In this document: positions 43,024 to 55,700 of the stretch, piece by piece | Position numbering within the stretch: position 1 is the first letter of the stretch | Layout: each line of letters begins with the position of its first letter | Assembly (NCBI RefSeq): GCF_958295425.1 | Contig: NC_081143.1 | Location: 16,459,516-16,523,515 of the forward strand | Direction of reading: 5' to 3' | DNA from: Solea solea | Lineage: Eukaryota > Chordata > Actinopteri > Pleuronectiformes > Soleidae | DNA: 64,000 bases | Made by a program: the position numbers and the translations under genes | Notes under the pieces: model-generated | Told to the model about the DNA's origin: nothing | Databases searched by the model: none | The model's input: the letters and a program-made list of their open reading frames with translations, nothing else

Positions 43024-46000
43024 TTATCTCTCTAAACGTGAACAAACTGTACAAAATAAGCACAATGTGTATGACGCTTTTCTTCAATCTTTCTATTAAA
43101 GGGATGTTTTCTACATTTGTTTAGCAAATGTTTGGACCCAAAGGTTATACATTTTGTAAAATAACTAACTAAACTTCACTTAAACTTATGAGGAGGCATC
43201 ATCTGAAAGACTGCTCACTCACTTTGATGTATCGCATGTTGCAGAAATACAATGTGATGATAACACCATGTTGTGCAAATATCCCTGCACAGGTGCTTTG
43301 CATTGAGGCTCAATGGACTATTTGCACAGCAGCCATTTTGATATGTTTTAATAGCAAAAGGGTCCAAACGGGCCTGTAAGACAAAGCAGTTTTCCCCATT
43401 GAAGGTGGGGGTTGTTTTGGACATAGTGCACCCAACAACATCACATCACTTTAGCAACATAAGCAACTCTTCATGTTGGTGGCAGACATCAGGCATGTCC
43501 ATCATCAAACATTAAAGTGACATGTGTGTACTGTACAGCATGTTGAGAACAGCGTTAAAAGTATTTTTGATCAGGTTTTCTTCCCTGTACAGTGTGGTGG
43601 TGTATGAGGTATTTATGGTTATAACTAGGCTGGTCACCGCTGTGGCTTCCCATCATCTCATTTCCTCCATCTCGGTGTCAACCACAGGGTCAGAGCTCAT
43701 GATGCTTATCCACGACCAATTAGAGGCAGCTCCTCTACAGTATATATCGCCTCTCATGTCCCGAAGTGGATTCCTGGTGATGCTGGGAAGAGAACAGACT
43801 GTATCATGCTGGCCGAGGGAACACCTTGTTATTCTCACAACCTCTTCAACACAATCACACCCACAAACGCAGCCACAACCAAAACAGAAGCAGAGAACAG
43901 GAAAGAGAGAGAGAGAATTGTATCCACCTGTGAATGTCTGAGTGCACTTGACGAGAGCTGGGATGGAAGTCATTGTTGCTGGTGTGTGCTGTTTGCCTCT
44001 GAGAGGAATCTTGGCAGACTTTTTCTGACTGCAGGTGTCTGCTGTAGTGCTGTATCAACCTGCTGCTGGTTATGAGGTGCTCCTGCACTGTATTGATTTC
44101 CTCACAAGCACTTTGAATAAATACATAGCTTTGACAAAATAAATGATAATATTTTTATATTAAAAAAATATATTCCAAATTTCCAATACTTATGACCATC
44201 TGATTCCAGATTTACCAAAATAATATTGGAGTGACGACACCAATTAAGATTAAGAATAAAATTAAGGTGATGAAGTACAGTATAATATGCACATACTTTT
44301 TTAATAACATTAACAAATTAGTACTCTTACAGTTACTCACTTACACGATAAAGGGCATTAAGAGCGATGCATTCAAAGAGCGTGTCTGCACACAGATAAA
44401 TAACAATAACAAATAACAACTATACTATCATTATGTTTTCATCTGGTATTTAAATACCAGATATATACGGTTTGTATCTAGATATGGTTTTAAGCTGTGT
44501 ACATTTACACCAGGAATTAATACGTCTCTAATGTCCAAATCGACATACAATCCTCTATCTGAGCATTCTGTTCACTGCTTCCGTCATGTACTCCTCTTGT
44601 TTGTGCAGGACGTTTGCCTTTGTGTTCACTGTGGTAACATTGTATCACCGCCTCCTTTACTCACCCCACCCTTTCCAATGCACATCAGAGAACTACAGTG
44701 TGTACCTTTCGTATACCAGAAACGATGTTGTTTCTCTTCATCTGTGCAGAAAGCGATTGATTCAAAATGCAGAGCGCGTGCTCTGGCTGGTTTGTCTGTT
44801 CATCCTGCTATAGAACCATGTCAGCGCAAGATGGTGGCCTGCCATAAAGCAAGGCCCTTGCCTAAAGTAGATAAAAAGTTATTCTAAAAACATGTTTGGT
44901 GCTCAAAAGCCTTAACGCAAAATGTTTGAACTTAATTGCCAGCAGGCTTCTCAGCTGCAAATATTCATGACAGTAAAAAAAAGGTCACGATATTACCTTG
45001 ACGGCTAAATACCCTGAATCCTCCTGCCAATATTCAGTGGCCAGACTACACCGGCATTTCAAAAACCAATAAGTTCACGACTCGCTCAAGGTTTTTCTAT
45101 AATGAATCTCAAAGTGTGGCGAAGTGAGGTCTGCAGTACGACACCTCTAGATGATGTGATATTCATGATTGGCGAAGGAAAAAGACCCCTGTATTCAAAT
45201 CTCCATCAGTCTGTCAGTCTGAGACCATTAGGAGTCATAGCTCGCTCCCCCATCATTAGATTAACTCCCATGCTCTGCCTGAGTGTGCAGGAAGACCATG
45301 CTTATTACCCAAGCAGCTCTACTCTAGCAGGCATACAAAAGCCCGGCTTTCACCTTGTAATTTGAGTCAGATAGACTCATCAGGGCAGGAGGCAACAGCA
45401 AGATATGGAAATGCTGCTGCCACTATCAGCAGATATTTGTGCCCTATACCGCCTTGATTACACAGTCGCATACAGAGTGCACACTTGGCAGAGGCGATGT
45501 TCCAAGGGACATATTAGGTACATTAGTTCCCCCTGCCACTGCCAGTAGTGTACTTTGGCAAAGGGATTTGGTACATAGTTGTCACAGTAACAAACAGAGA
45601 CATTTACGATAATAGAGTTCTTAATAGAGTAGATGCATGACACTGTGACACAATGGTCCTTGTGGTCCCCTTTTCAAAAATAACTCTGTGGCCTGTTGGT
45701 CCCACGGGAGCATAAATTGAATGCACACCGGTGTCCCTGGGACAACAAACAGGAAAACAGTCTTAATATCAACAAGGATTCAATCATTGGTGCAATCAGA
45801 GAGGAAATAACAGGATCTCATTTGTTGGCAACGGAAATTGTCCGGCTCCTGGAATGACATTATAAAAGAGCATTCAGTGCTGAAATCCTGCACATGGTGG
45901 CTAAAATGTTACTTTTTATGATTGTGTTGGTCATTTCTTGAGTTGACATGCGTGAAATTAGGGTGATTAAGGTAATAACGGTGTCATTGTGTAATTTATG

Positions 46001-48480
46001 ACCATGGCATTTTGTTTGTTGTGTGTGGTGGTTGAGGTCTGCCGCCAGTGTGGGAGTACATTTTTCTCCAAATAAAGAAAAGACAGCACGACAAAACATG
46101 GAAAGCATTTGTTTATTTCTGATCTGGTAGCAGATTTATGATAAAAAGTGGTCAAATTTCACCTCTGAACCTTAATTTCTGAAAGTTTGGGGCAAAAATG
46201 TATGGCAGGAATTTAACCTCTGTAGAATATGAGCAGTCCTCACTGGGACTCCAGTGTGTCCTACTGACACAACACCATTGTCAACTACGGTCGAGCTCCA
46301 GGTTTTTAACTATGGTCATGTGAGAGTTAAAGTCACCTGAGATCTCCTGGGATGAGATGAAAGAACAGCATTTGTAGGGTGGGAGATAGGTGGTGTCCCA
46401 GACCTGCTTGTCTGTTGAGAGATAGTTTATCAACTTTGACACAAATGGCTTCCTTCACTCCTTTTACAATCCATCTGTCTTGGATGGATCTGATTCAGTG
46501 ACTTTTGGACGGCCTTATTGGGGATTTGTTCTGTCTGGCGGAGAGACTGAATAATTTCACGAGTGACTGGAGCAGTGAGTTTTGCTAAGAAAATGGTCTG
46601 TTAAATTTGGAGTGACGACATGGTGAATTCAAATATTCAAAACGATAGCACAAAGTCACTGCCTGTTATGCGTCATATGGATCAGTCCGTTTGTGGGTTC
46701 GAGAAGATGGAGGAGGATGACTGTGAGGATATCTGGCATAGAGAAGCATTCTGGAAACAAGAGAACGTAAATGATTTCTTTACAAGATAAGATAAGATAT
46801 CTTAAGATAAATTACTACATATAAAAACACATGGTGATTTGAAAAGTATACAGTTCTATCTCATACTTGCTATCAGTACAGTGCTCAAAATGTCTGTTGC
46901 ATACGTCATTCTTATTAAAAATTCTAAATAAATTAAAAATTCTAAAAATCCCATTATAACATGATACTATATCATATTGTATAAGATCGCAGGCTGCCTG
47001 TGTAAAAATGTGTTATGTAGTTTGAACCACACATTATTACAAATAAAACCATGATTAAATTAAATAAAAAAAATAAACAATATTATTGCATTACTACCCT
47101 CTGTAATCTAGAGTCTAGATTATTATTTTAAATTTATTTTTGGATCAACTCACCAGGGCTCTGGTCATGGAACTCACATCTGTGCAGAGGAAAGGGAGGC
47201 GGAGCAGAGGGGATTAAAGGAAAAAATAAAAGTATTTCATCATTTACTGACACGTGTTGCATGATGACTTTGGCTCGTGCTCCTTTTGATCACAGCAGAC
47301 TCAGTTCTGGGTGAACACACACAGTGCTTTTTCCATTTTGGATGAAATGCTATTAATCGCGTCTCAGACAGAGCTCAACATCACTGCAACAGACAGGTAG
47401 TTTACTTTAGTTTAGCACACAGCTAAGCTAAGCTCATGTTAGTTAAGCTTAGTGTAGGTTTACTTGGTTAAGCTTAGTTAGGGTTAGGGTTATCATCATC
47501 TTTGCTCAATTAAATAACCAAAAGACTTCTAGTTTATGCTTGATGTTATTTTTTTCATGAACATTGAAGATTTTCTGAGCCTGGATTTGCAGTAAATTCT
47601 GTTTACAGTCAAACGTTTTTTAATTGCGTCAGGTTACAGTGTGTAAAGCCTTCTCCAATCCATGCTGTTGTAATACTGCACATACACAGTATTTGTTGGG
47701 ACTTTTCAAACCTTATATATATACAGACTATATATATATATATATATATATTTTTTATATATATTATACAGACTTTATATTGTTGCTGTAGCAGCTGAAG
47801 CAGGCGAAGTTTTGCAACTAGAACTATGTGCATTGGTTTTTTTTCAGGATTACAGTCCAAAAGATAATTTATACAGCACTAATTATTTCATATGTTTTGA
47901 GTTTGTATGATTCAAAATATGTGTAAAAAAAATCCACAAAACCTAAAAATAGCTATTACACAAGAGATAATGGAAGAGGCACTGCCATTGACTGATCTAG
48001 TGGAAAACAGCCCAGCGCCTTGTACACAGAGTAGCCCATGAGAGAACGCCTAAATGACTTAGCATTGACTGCTCTTGTAAAAAACATGTGTGGAAGAGGT
48101 TGAGAAACACTGTTCTGAGAAACCAAGAACACAAAGCGGTCTTACTATGTCTTACTCCACACTTACTACTCCACACAAACATGCATCTGTCTCCCCTCCA
48201 AGCCATGAGGCAGTCAGTGTGTCGGGTCACTACACCGAGTGACCATGTCCACCCACTCAAGTGTCCAACATGGTTTCTTCTAAAGTAAGTGGTCTGACTG
48301 ATGCTCTTCAAAGCAAAACTGAAATGTGGGTGGTAACAATGTACAGGCTCGAGATCCTTGCCCTAGCTGTATATATATGTTCTGGATATTCAGCTGGTTA
48401 GGAGGAGAAAGTGCAGATGATGTGACTACACCACAGGCAGAGATAAAGAGTATAGAACCTAAAAGCATGATTGTTTATTT

Positions 48481-48629
48481 TAGAGCTGCAACTAACGATT
48501 ATTTTGCGTAAATTGATTAATCTGTCGATTATTTTCTCGATTAATCGAGTCATCGTTTGGTCCACGAAATGGCAGAAAGCGTTAAAAAGGGTTAATCAGT
48601 GTTTGTCAAACCTGGAAATGATGAGGTTT
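48481..48629 (+). mobile_element. 5' part of a TAGAGCTGCAAC MITE
   Basis: It starts TAGAGCTGCAACTAACGATT and keeps the GATTAATCTGTCGATTATTTT and TCATCGTTTGGTCCACGAAA blocks, then stops at about 48629, where an L2/V-SINE-like tail fragment begins. Confidence 0.65.
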
Positions 48630-48639
48630 TTTGGGTTTA

Positions 48640-48775
48640 GGTTCTGTATGTTCTCCTCCATGTGTAAGTGGGTTTTCTCCAGGTGCTCTGGTTTCCTCAC
48701 ACAGTCCAAATACATGCGGAAGTGAATTGACCATAATATGTGAGAGTGAATGGTTGTTGGTCTCTATATTATGTT
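48640..48775 (+). mobile_element. L2/V-SINE-like tail fragment
   Basis: TATGTTCTCCTCCATGTGT, GGGTTTTCTCCAGGTGCTC, CACACAGTCCAAATACATGC and GTGAGAGTGAATGGTTGTTG match the 42796-43023 element without its (GT)n expansion. It directly abuts the truncated MITE to its left. Confidence 0.6.
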
Positions 48776-49196
48776 TGTAAACCTTCACAGTTGCTTAGTG
48801 GTTTCCCTGTTGTTGTTTTTGTTTTCCTTCACTTGGTACAATTCAGTTGTATGTGTTTAAGGCACCAAGGAAATACTACCTTTATAGAAATGAAATGAAA
48901 GCTTGACAGTTATCGATTCAAATAATCTATTTTAAGCTTGTTGACATTTCTGAGTCAGATGAAATGAGATTCTTCAGATTAGAATCAGTAGAGAGACACA
49001 GTGCGAGTTGACATGCCCTGGTCAGCTGGTTGAAGGAACATAATCGCTGTAATAATCCACACACTGCAGATCCCAGAGTCAGCTCTGACGTCCCAACCTC
49101 ACAACAACAACAAAACAACAGAAAACTAAAAATGACACATTTGATTTATCATATTGTACCTGTGGTAGATGCCTGCTAACACACTGAGCCAGAGTC

Positions 49197-49260
49197 TCAT
49201 TTACAGGTTCTGCTGCTCTGCACGCAGGACGCCCCCTTCTCCTCCGAGTCTTTCGGAAAG
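49197..49260 (-). CDS. prcd: prcd second coding exon
   Basis: 64 nt after acceptor GTCTTCTCAG. The first base completes Thr25, then FPKDSEEKGASCVQSSRTCK and a stop at 49199-49197. The phase fits exon 1 exactly. Similarity to the mammalian tail is limited to an acidic/basic SxxxEK-type composition. Confidence 0.7.
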
Positions 49261-50997
49261 CTGAGAAGACAAAGTGGTTGGGTTAGGGAGAGGTCAACAG
49301 AGTGGGGAGTGGGTAGAACTATGTGGATGGAGAATTTAATCTATCTTCCTAACTACCGACCGACTATCAGGGTTTTGCTCTTACGATGAACTGCTGCCTG
49401 CCGATGTGGTTCAGAGTTCTGCTCACCTGATACGGAGCAGTATCACCTTAATAGTGAGGAGCCTACCACCAGTCATTTTTAAAACAGGAAGCATTACCCT
49501 GCTTCAGCTTCTCGAGCTTGTCAATGTCACCACTCTAATCTCAGCATTTCGTTGTTTACCGGCTCCTACTCGGCTCAGAATAGCATCCAGTTCCCAGAGA
49601 TTCCCATCGGTGACAGTCACTACGAGGCAGACTAACCGACACAGACAAAAACATTTCACAGTAATCATCACTTGTTTCCCGGCACACGGTCCACGTTGTT
49701 ATTCACACTACGTAATTGCTTTGTTCATCAGTGGAGGTTCAACATCTTAATGAGGTAAAGATCCAAGGACGGACTCTGCCCAGGGGGTTCAGCGTTTGAA
49801 GGCAAGAGGTGCTCTTGGATAACGACTGATGTGGTGGTCTCCACATGTCATGCCCTGACATTAGACCTGAACTGAGGCTTCACACCTCATTACACATAAT
49901 TATATGGATGAATCAACATCGAAGACTCGGAGGACTCTGACATTCAAATATTAAGAGCCCTGCACATTAAAGTGAAACTTCTGACCAGACCTCCCCAGAG
50001 TGTGAGGGGTGAAACTGAGCCACGAACAGGATGAGTAGATGTGTTTTACATACACTACTGTCAAAGACCAGAGAGGCTTTAGTTTGCCATTGTCTAGTGC
50101 AGGCGTCCTGCCTCAGGAATCAGAAGAGCCATTTTTGACCCCTCGCCACCCAAAAACAACTAATCTGGAGCCACAAAACCGATTTGACCCATACAAATGA
50201 AGATGACATCATGTATTAAGTTGTATATATAGATATAAAAGAACTATAGTTTGTTGCATTTATGAAACTTAAGAACAACAAAAAGAAAACTATTGACTAT
50301 TTTATAGATTTTTTTAGCTTTTTTTAACAGAAAACCGAAAAAAAACTGTGTTGGCACGTGTAGGCCTACTTTGAAATAAAACACAAAATGATGATTTGCG
50401 GAAAATTGATGAAATAAAAAGTGACCCACTTCGAAATTAATAAAACAAGCAGGTGAGCTTATGATGACGGACGAAACAGAGCAATGCCACCCTAAATTGT
50501 GGGGGCAGTATAGAGTTAATAGTCCAACCGGTCAGGAAAACAACAAAGAAGCAATCTGCAGTTGCGGTGAAACCACTGTGAAACATGCTGCCAGAAAACA
50601 GAGAGTGACCGCCGGGCGCTCGGCTTCACTCACTGACACAGCAGTGTTTTGGCCTCAGAAGTTACTGAACTGGAGCTTTAATATTCTCAAAGACCAAACA
50701 AAATAGGGAATATTTGCTGTGTGTTCAAGTATTAAATAACACTTCAGAATAAATTTGGTTGCATGGCAAATCATTATTTTCAACGGCTTGGAATTCATAC
50801 CTCAGTTGGCATTCAATTTCATTGTAAGTAAAATTAAAATGGTCTAGCACCTTGTTCTTGAGATTGCAAAATAACACAAATACTGAAAAGGAATTGAACT
50901 GAATTCTCAGGAAAACAACTTACGTCTGCGCTCGGCCGGCGAAATGCCGGCGCAGTAGGAGAGCCAGAGTGGAGAGGAACATTATGGTGGTGCACAT
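49197..50997 (-). CDS. prcd: Photoreceptor disc component PRCD (two-exon small protein)
   Basis: PRCD is a very small palmitoylated membrane protein of rod and cone outer-segment discs that binds rhodopsin; in mammals it has about 54 residues, and loss of Cys2 palmitoylation causes progressive rod-cone degeneration. Exon 50997-50924 encodes MCTTIMFLSTLALLLRRHFA then GRAQ plus two bases. Exon 49260-49197 encodes FPKDSEEKGASCVQSSRTCK and TGA. The junction is GT-AG and makes a 45-residue product. MCTT at the start, the hydrophobic segment 5-15 and the adjacent RR motif match the mammalian protein closely by eye; the C-terminal half is diverged and shorter. The ATG has A at -3. The frame stays open upstream to another ATG (51105), but the family's Met1-Cys2 start decides. 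The neighbour cygb1 agrees with the PRCD/CYGB neighbourhood. Exon 1 is firm, exon 2 a little less so. Confidence 0.83.
50098..50455 (+). repeat. Dispersed repeat family A, copy 1 (in prcd intron)
   Basis: It contains CAGAAGAGCCATTTTTGACC, CTGGAGCCACAAAACCGATT, AAGAACTATAGTTTGTTGC, GTAGGCCTACTTTGAAAT and AAAAAGTGACCCACTTCG. These words recur in the same order at 56826-57295, and several recur at 52435-52735. Confidence 0.7.
50924..50997 (-). CDS. prcd: prcd first coding exon (membrane segment, Cys2)
   Basis: 74 coding nt ending AC before donor GTAAGT. It encodes Met-Cys2-Thr-Thr, a single hydrophobic helix and a basic RRHFAGR stretch. Mammalian PRCD also has its first coding exon end after 74 coding nt (from memory of the c.74+1 splice-site variants), so the intron position appears conserved. 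Confidence 0.9.
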
Positions 50998-51158
50998 CGT
51001 CCCCAGAGTCCACCACTCTGCAGCTGAAGAGGCAAGCAGAGCTAACATCAGCCGTTCATAGTGAATCCACTCATCAGAGCAAAGGAAACCTTTCCCAGCC
51101 ACCAAGTGTTTGTCTCTTTCCTTTACTCTCTCTGCCTGCCTGGATCAGGAACGTCTGG

Positions 51159-51180
51159 GGATTAGTAAATCCCAGATTAG
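51159..51180 (-). promoter_or_regulatory. Two CRX/OTX-like homeodomain sites upstream of prcd
   Basis: On the minus strand CTAATCC (51165-51159) and CTAATCT (51180-51174) sit about 165-180 bp upstream of the prcd ATG. TAATCC/TAATCT is the photoreceptor homeodomain (CRX/OTX) core, and CRX sites normally lie close to promoters of photoreceptor genes. The start site is not known. Confidence 0.4.
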
Positions 51181-52434
51181 AAAAGATGACATGGTGCATT
51201 ATTGAGGCTGCACTGCATGTATGTACACATGTATGTATGTATGTGTGTGTGTGTGCGTAAATGCAGATATTTCATACAAAATCTTGAAATGAAACATTAT
51301 TATTTATATTTATCAATCAATTTTAAGTCATTATTTGTTGATGGACTGTTCGATGTCCTCCACAGCCATAGGTCCTATTTAAGTCATACTGTCACATGTC
51401 CAAATGACAAAGTTTATGTTAGTTAGGATGCGATGGTCGAGCTTCACCCAATGGAACAGTACTGGTCTTCCAGCATCATCGTCTTTCTTTTACAGTATGA
51501 TGATCTAATACATTTGAAATGGTTTGGGTGTAATAACAGAGCACAATAGCAGTGGGTACTGAACACGATGACCATTGTTAAGGGAAACACACCAACAGCC
51601 TGGCAACATAGTGATGAGGATAATGAGCATAATCTCCAAGACAGAGCGTTGCTCTAAGTGCACATGCAATGGATACACACAAGAATCCATTTCCCAAGCC
51701 TCTCATTCCCCATCCCCTGTCACATTAGGCTGAAGTTATATTTCTTGCAGGCAGCCGTTACGTGACTCTTCTCAAACCAGTGATGACATTCCCTGCAACA
51801 GCATCTGTGACTCTGCTGTCATTGCTCTGTCATGGAGGAAAAAAAAGGGGGAAAAAAAAGGCTGTGGCGCATGGACCGATGGAAGTTCACACAAGTGGCT
51901 GTCAGGAATGTCAAGTTGCAAGGATGTGGCTGTGCATCTCATCTGCAGATTTGAGGGCAGCTCACGCTGCCTAATTAGAAAAAGTGTCCAGGTCTCCTTT
52001 TGAGCTTAGTGTTGAAAGCTGCTCTATATTCACCACAGTTGAAGTGTCACAAAGCTGTTATTTGCGCTGACCCGCATGAAGGTTGGCTCAGCCGTAATCT
52101 GGAATTGTTTGTTTGAAAGAATGAAGCGATTTGTTGGTGAAAAATGTGCCGGTGTGTTTGAAACGGACTTACCTCCCGTGTTTTGTATGCTGGTTACATT
52201 TATCCTCTGAGCATACATTTGTATTCTCCTCCTGAGATGGTAATGGCCGTATGCCTGTGCACCACAGTCCACAATGAAATATCTCAACAACTATTTGATG
52301 GAGTGTGATGAAATGTTGAGCCACCATTCCTGGTGTCCAGCAGAGGAACTCTAATGACTTTTACTTTGCATTTAACTGGCTAATTTTAAGTTTTGAGGTC
52401 ACATGAGGTTATGTGCTGCAGATGCCAAAACCTG

Positions 52435-52735
52435 AGGTCGCAGGGATCTGCAACCTTTTACGATGAAAAGAGACATTTTTGTTCCCTCTCCACCCAAATG
52501 AGATTAATCTGGAGCCACAAAACCCATTTGACCCATAAAATTAAGATTATTTCCTATATACGTTTTTTTATGCAGACATACTATATACAAAGTAATGACA
52601 TTTCATTGCTGTTTATAGCCAACCTTTAGCCATAAAGTGGAGAGAAAAAATACTTAACCTACTTTGCAATAAATAAAGCAATATTTGGATTTTATGTAGT
52701 TCATGCTTAAGAAAACCATATCACTCTTGACGTAG
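52435..52735 (+). repeat. Dispersed repeat family A, copy 2 (diverged)
   Basis: It reads GATCTGCAACCTTTTACGAT, TAATCTGGAGCCACAAAACC, CATTTGACCCATAAAATTAAG, ACCTACTTTGCAATAAATAAA and TTTGGATTTTATGTAGTTCA, in the same order as copy 3. The TATAGTTTGTTGC block is missing. Confidence 0.65.
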
Positions 52736-55700
52736 ACATATATATATATATATACATACTATATATTCATATAGATATACGTGTGTGTGTGTGTGTGTAT
52801 ATTTATAAAAATCAGTTGTATGAGTAAAACAGTGTTTCTGTTACAGATAAAACTCTAGCCGTTCAAAGTGACTTGTCTTTTTTTTTTTAAACATATTTAA
52901 CTGTACATCTTAACTTTTCCAACTCCACGGTGGCTCTGATGCTCTCGGGTATTGTCATCAGCTTAAACTCTAGTTCCTGCTCGGTATCTTGTTTCTAAAA
53001 TTGTGTTTGCAGTCCTGGGATATCTTTATTTAGTTATTTAGTTATTTAGTTATGTCTTTGTTTCCTATGCACTGTATCTCTTAATTGCATCTCAGTCATG
53101 AATGCTGTACCTGGCTGATTATCCAGACCAATGTTTTGTTGTTGTTTGTGATGTTGAGCAAATAGATAACTCAATAAACAACAACAACATATCTATATGT
53201 GGAATATCTTGGAAATCTTCATCTTCTATATTCATTTGACCTGATTTGTAACTTGCTTGATTCTTTCATGAATTACTTCAGACTTGGCTGAGACTTGAAG
53301 GTTAAGACCTGTGACTTACTCCAATCTCTGGTGAGCAGACTACATTTTACGTCATGAGGGTTCAAATAGGGTTCAAGCCTATGTCAGACTTGAATTCACT
53401 TCACTTTTATATCATGACATTGTAGCCATTTTTCTAAGGAATGTGTTTTTTAGCCCTTAGTGCTCACGTAGCACAGATCTGTGCTGCAGGTGCATCCTTG
53501 GTAATTTGCCGTGGGAATAATACACAACTCCTTATATGGACATCCAGGGGGGGGACGGGACATATTCAGGCTTTAAAAAATGTGTTTTTTTCATCAGCTT
53601 ATGTGTTTGTTAAATTAAGATTCTTTTTATAAAATGCATTTTTAGTAGTGATATAAAGTAGCAATAACTGTGTAGAAGTCATAAAATTGAGTGTTTTTCT
53701 TTTCTTTTTGTTCATAGAAACGAGCCATGAAAATTTTGAACCGTGTCGTATTTCCATATTTCACGAATTCAATCAGATTTGAAATATTTTGAGTACTTTT
53801 TGCTCAGGTGTGTTTATATAGTTGTTGAAAATTATTATTTTTTTTCAATCAGATTGCCTAGGTTGTGCTAAAAAAAGGATATAAGACACTCTATATCGCT
53901 CATTCTAATGGCTTCTGTATGTACTGTACATTTAAACATGGGGAAAAATTGTAAGGGTTCAAAACAGAGACTGATATTTTGAAGGCAAGGGGCTTTGTCG
54001 TAGCACTGTTGTCAAGTTTTCGTCTACTTTTTCATGGAGCACACATTTATAAAGGAGTTTGAACGCTTCTGTTTACAACCGTGAATGTTCGCTAGGGCCC
54101 ATTGTGCGTTTGACGCTTGTATTGCCCCGGGTATATAGAAGCGAGGCTATAACTGTGTTTCACAAGGAGTCGCCTGAATCAGCAGCAGGTTGGAGAGAAT
54201 TTCATATCAGTTATCCTGTAACATCACCACATACAGAGCAAGAAACACAGTCACGGAGCACACGAATCACAGGTGGAACAGCACAAAGCAACAGTTGACA
54301 TGGTTACAAAAGTTAGAGTGGAGAGTAACTGCCTGTGTGTCTGCCCACACCAACAAGTGCCCAAAATAAAACCTAATACACCAGGATCCTTCAGCGTGAC
54401 ACACACAATTATCATACCAATTATTGACATAATAATATGTCCCTAGTGTAATAAAATCTCACACATTTGTCCATGTAATTCTCAGGTTTTAATATTTTAT
54501 TCAGTATTTTCTTTTTAATTACTGCAAAGAATGCCTCTTAAAAACAAGAAAATACAACTATTAGGGGAAAATGACATGTTTCAAGCAAAATGATCTGCCA
54601 GTGCAGCAAGAAAATGGCACAAAAGAATACCTTAAACAAGTCAGTGTCTTCAGCCTCAATAATGTAGTCCTTTCTTTCTCTTCTTTTCAAAATCTTTCCC
54701 CAGAAATTCACGCATTGAGCAGTACATTGAAAACAAATTGGAACAACAAAACAAAGTTTTAAGGCTTGAATAGGAAAGAGATGAGAACCCAGAGGGCGTT
54801 GCCAATATGTGCTGAGAAATTAATTGCCGTTTCTCCGTGGGGGTCTGCTTGGTTCATGAGGCAGCAGCAAAACAGATGATGTCACTCAACCATCCAGTAA
54901 TACTCCAGAGACCAGTGATATGATCCAGTGTGATGAGAAAAGTGAAGAGAATCGATTATTTTTTGAACGGTTTTGTTCTTCAAGGGAAAAATGAGCCAAT
55001 TTATTTTCTGCCGTTCTAATCCTGGTTTTAAAAAAAGAAGAAAAAAAATCAAACTCCTCAGGCAGTGGTGAACTTGACCCAGATAATGCGGCGTCACGTG
55101 TTTCCTGTCTGCACGTCGTCAGCGCAAATATACTCTGCATGGCAGTCCCACTGTTTCAGGAACAAGAGATAATTAAAAGGAATGAAATGTAAATGTTCTT
55201 AATCAGTGATTAATGCTTGCCTATTCACAGCTTCATGCTCCAGGCAAGATGCTATCCAAGGCTCCAGTGGGAGGTTCATGCAGCGAGGAAGACACTGATT
55301 TATTCAGGCTTTATACTGTATCACCAATGGGAGGGAATATTTATCTAAAACGACTTTAAAATCGGCATGATTTTTTTCTATATACTGTATGTTTTCTGAA
55401 CCCTTTAACACCAAGCGCAAGCGCACTTTGAATTACCGTAAATACGCGACAGCTTGTGCCATCGGAAAAGTTCCAACGGTTTCTGAAAGCTGAGAATTTG
55501 CAAGTCACGTTTTTTCACTCGTGCTGTTGCAGGAATCAGCATCTTTGTCCCCAGAGAGGAGAGAGTTGGGGAAAAAGGCCTGTACATAGTTAAACATTTT
55601 TTGGCCTGTTTTTGGACATTTGAGACACAAACTCAAACAAATGTTATTTTAAACATGTTTTATATTGTTCAAATTTCAAATTGAACACGCATAATCTGGT

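Larger units (their letters stand above)
35880..49190. other. Intergenic region between sphk1 and prcd
   Basis: About 13.3 kb of AT-rich sequence. Contents: an (ACAG)n run near 38423, (GGA)n near 39380, an L2/V-SINE-like tail at 42796-43023, AGCTAA/TTAGC-rich stretches near 42540 and 47400, (TA)n near 47729, an (AAGAT)n patch at 46787-46812 and a MITE fragment at 48481. ORFs such as 44531-44887 show no recognisable domain. Alternative upstream exons of sphk1 or 3' exons of prcd could be present but cannot be recognised. Confidence 0.55.

Noticed and set aside
44531..44887. 118-residue plus-strand ORF in the sphk1-prcd intergenic region
   Set aside because: Irregular composition, no motif and no splice context; length is compatible with chance in 13 kb.
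46619..46789. 57-codon plus-strand small ORF rich in acidic residues
   Set aside because: No family resemblance and no exon context; a microprotein cannot be supported without expression or conservation.
47463..47490. TTAGGG-like words here and near 21970, as interstitial telomere sequence
   Set aside because: Only two or three degenerate units, better explained by AGCTTAG-type low-complexity sequence and by repeat flanks.
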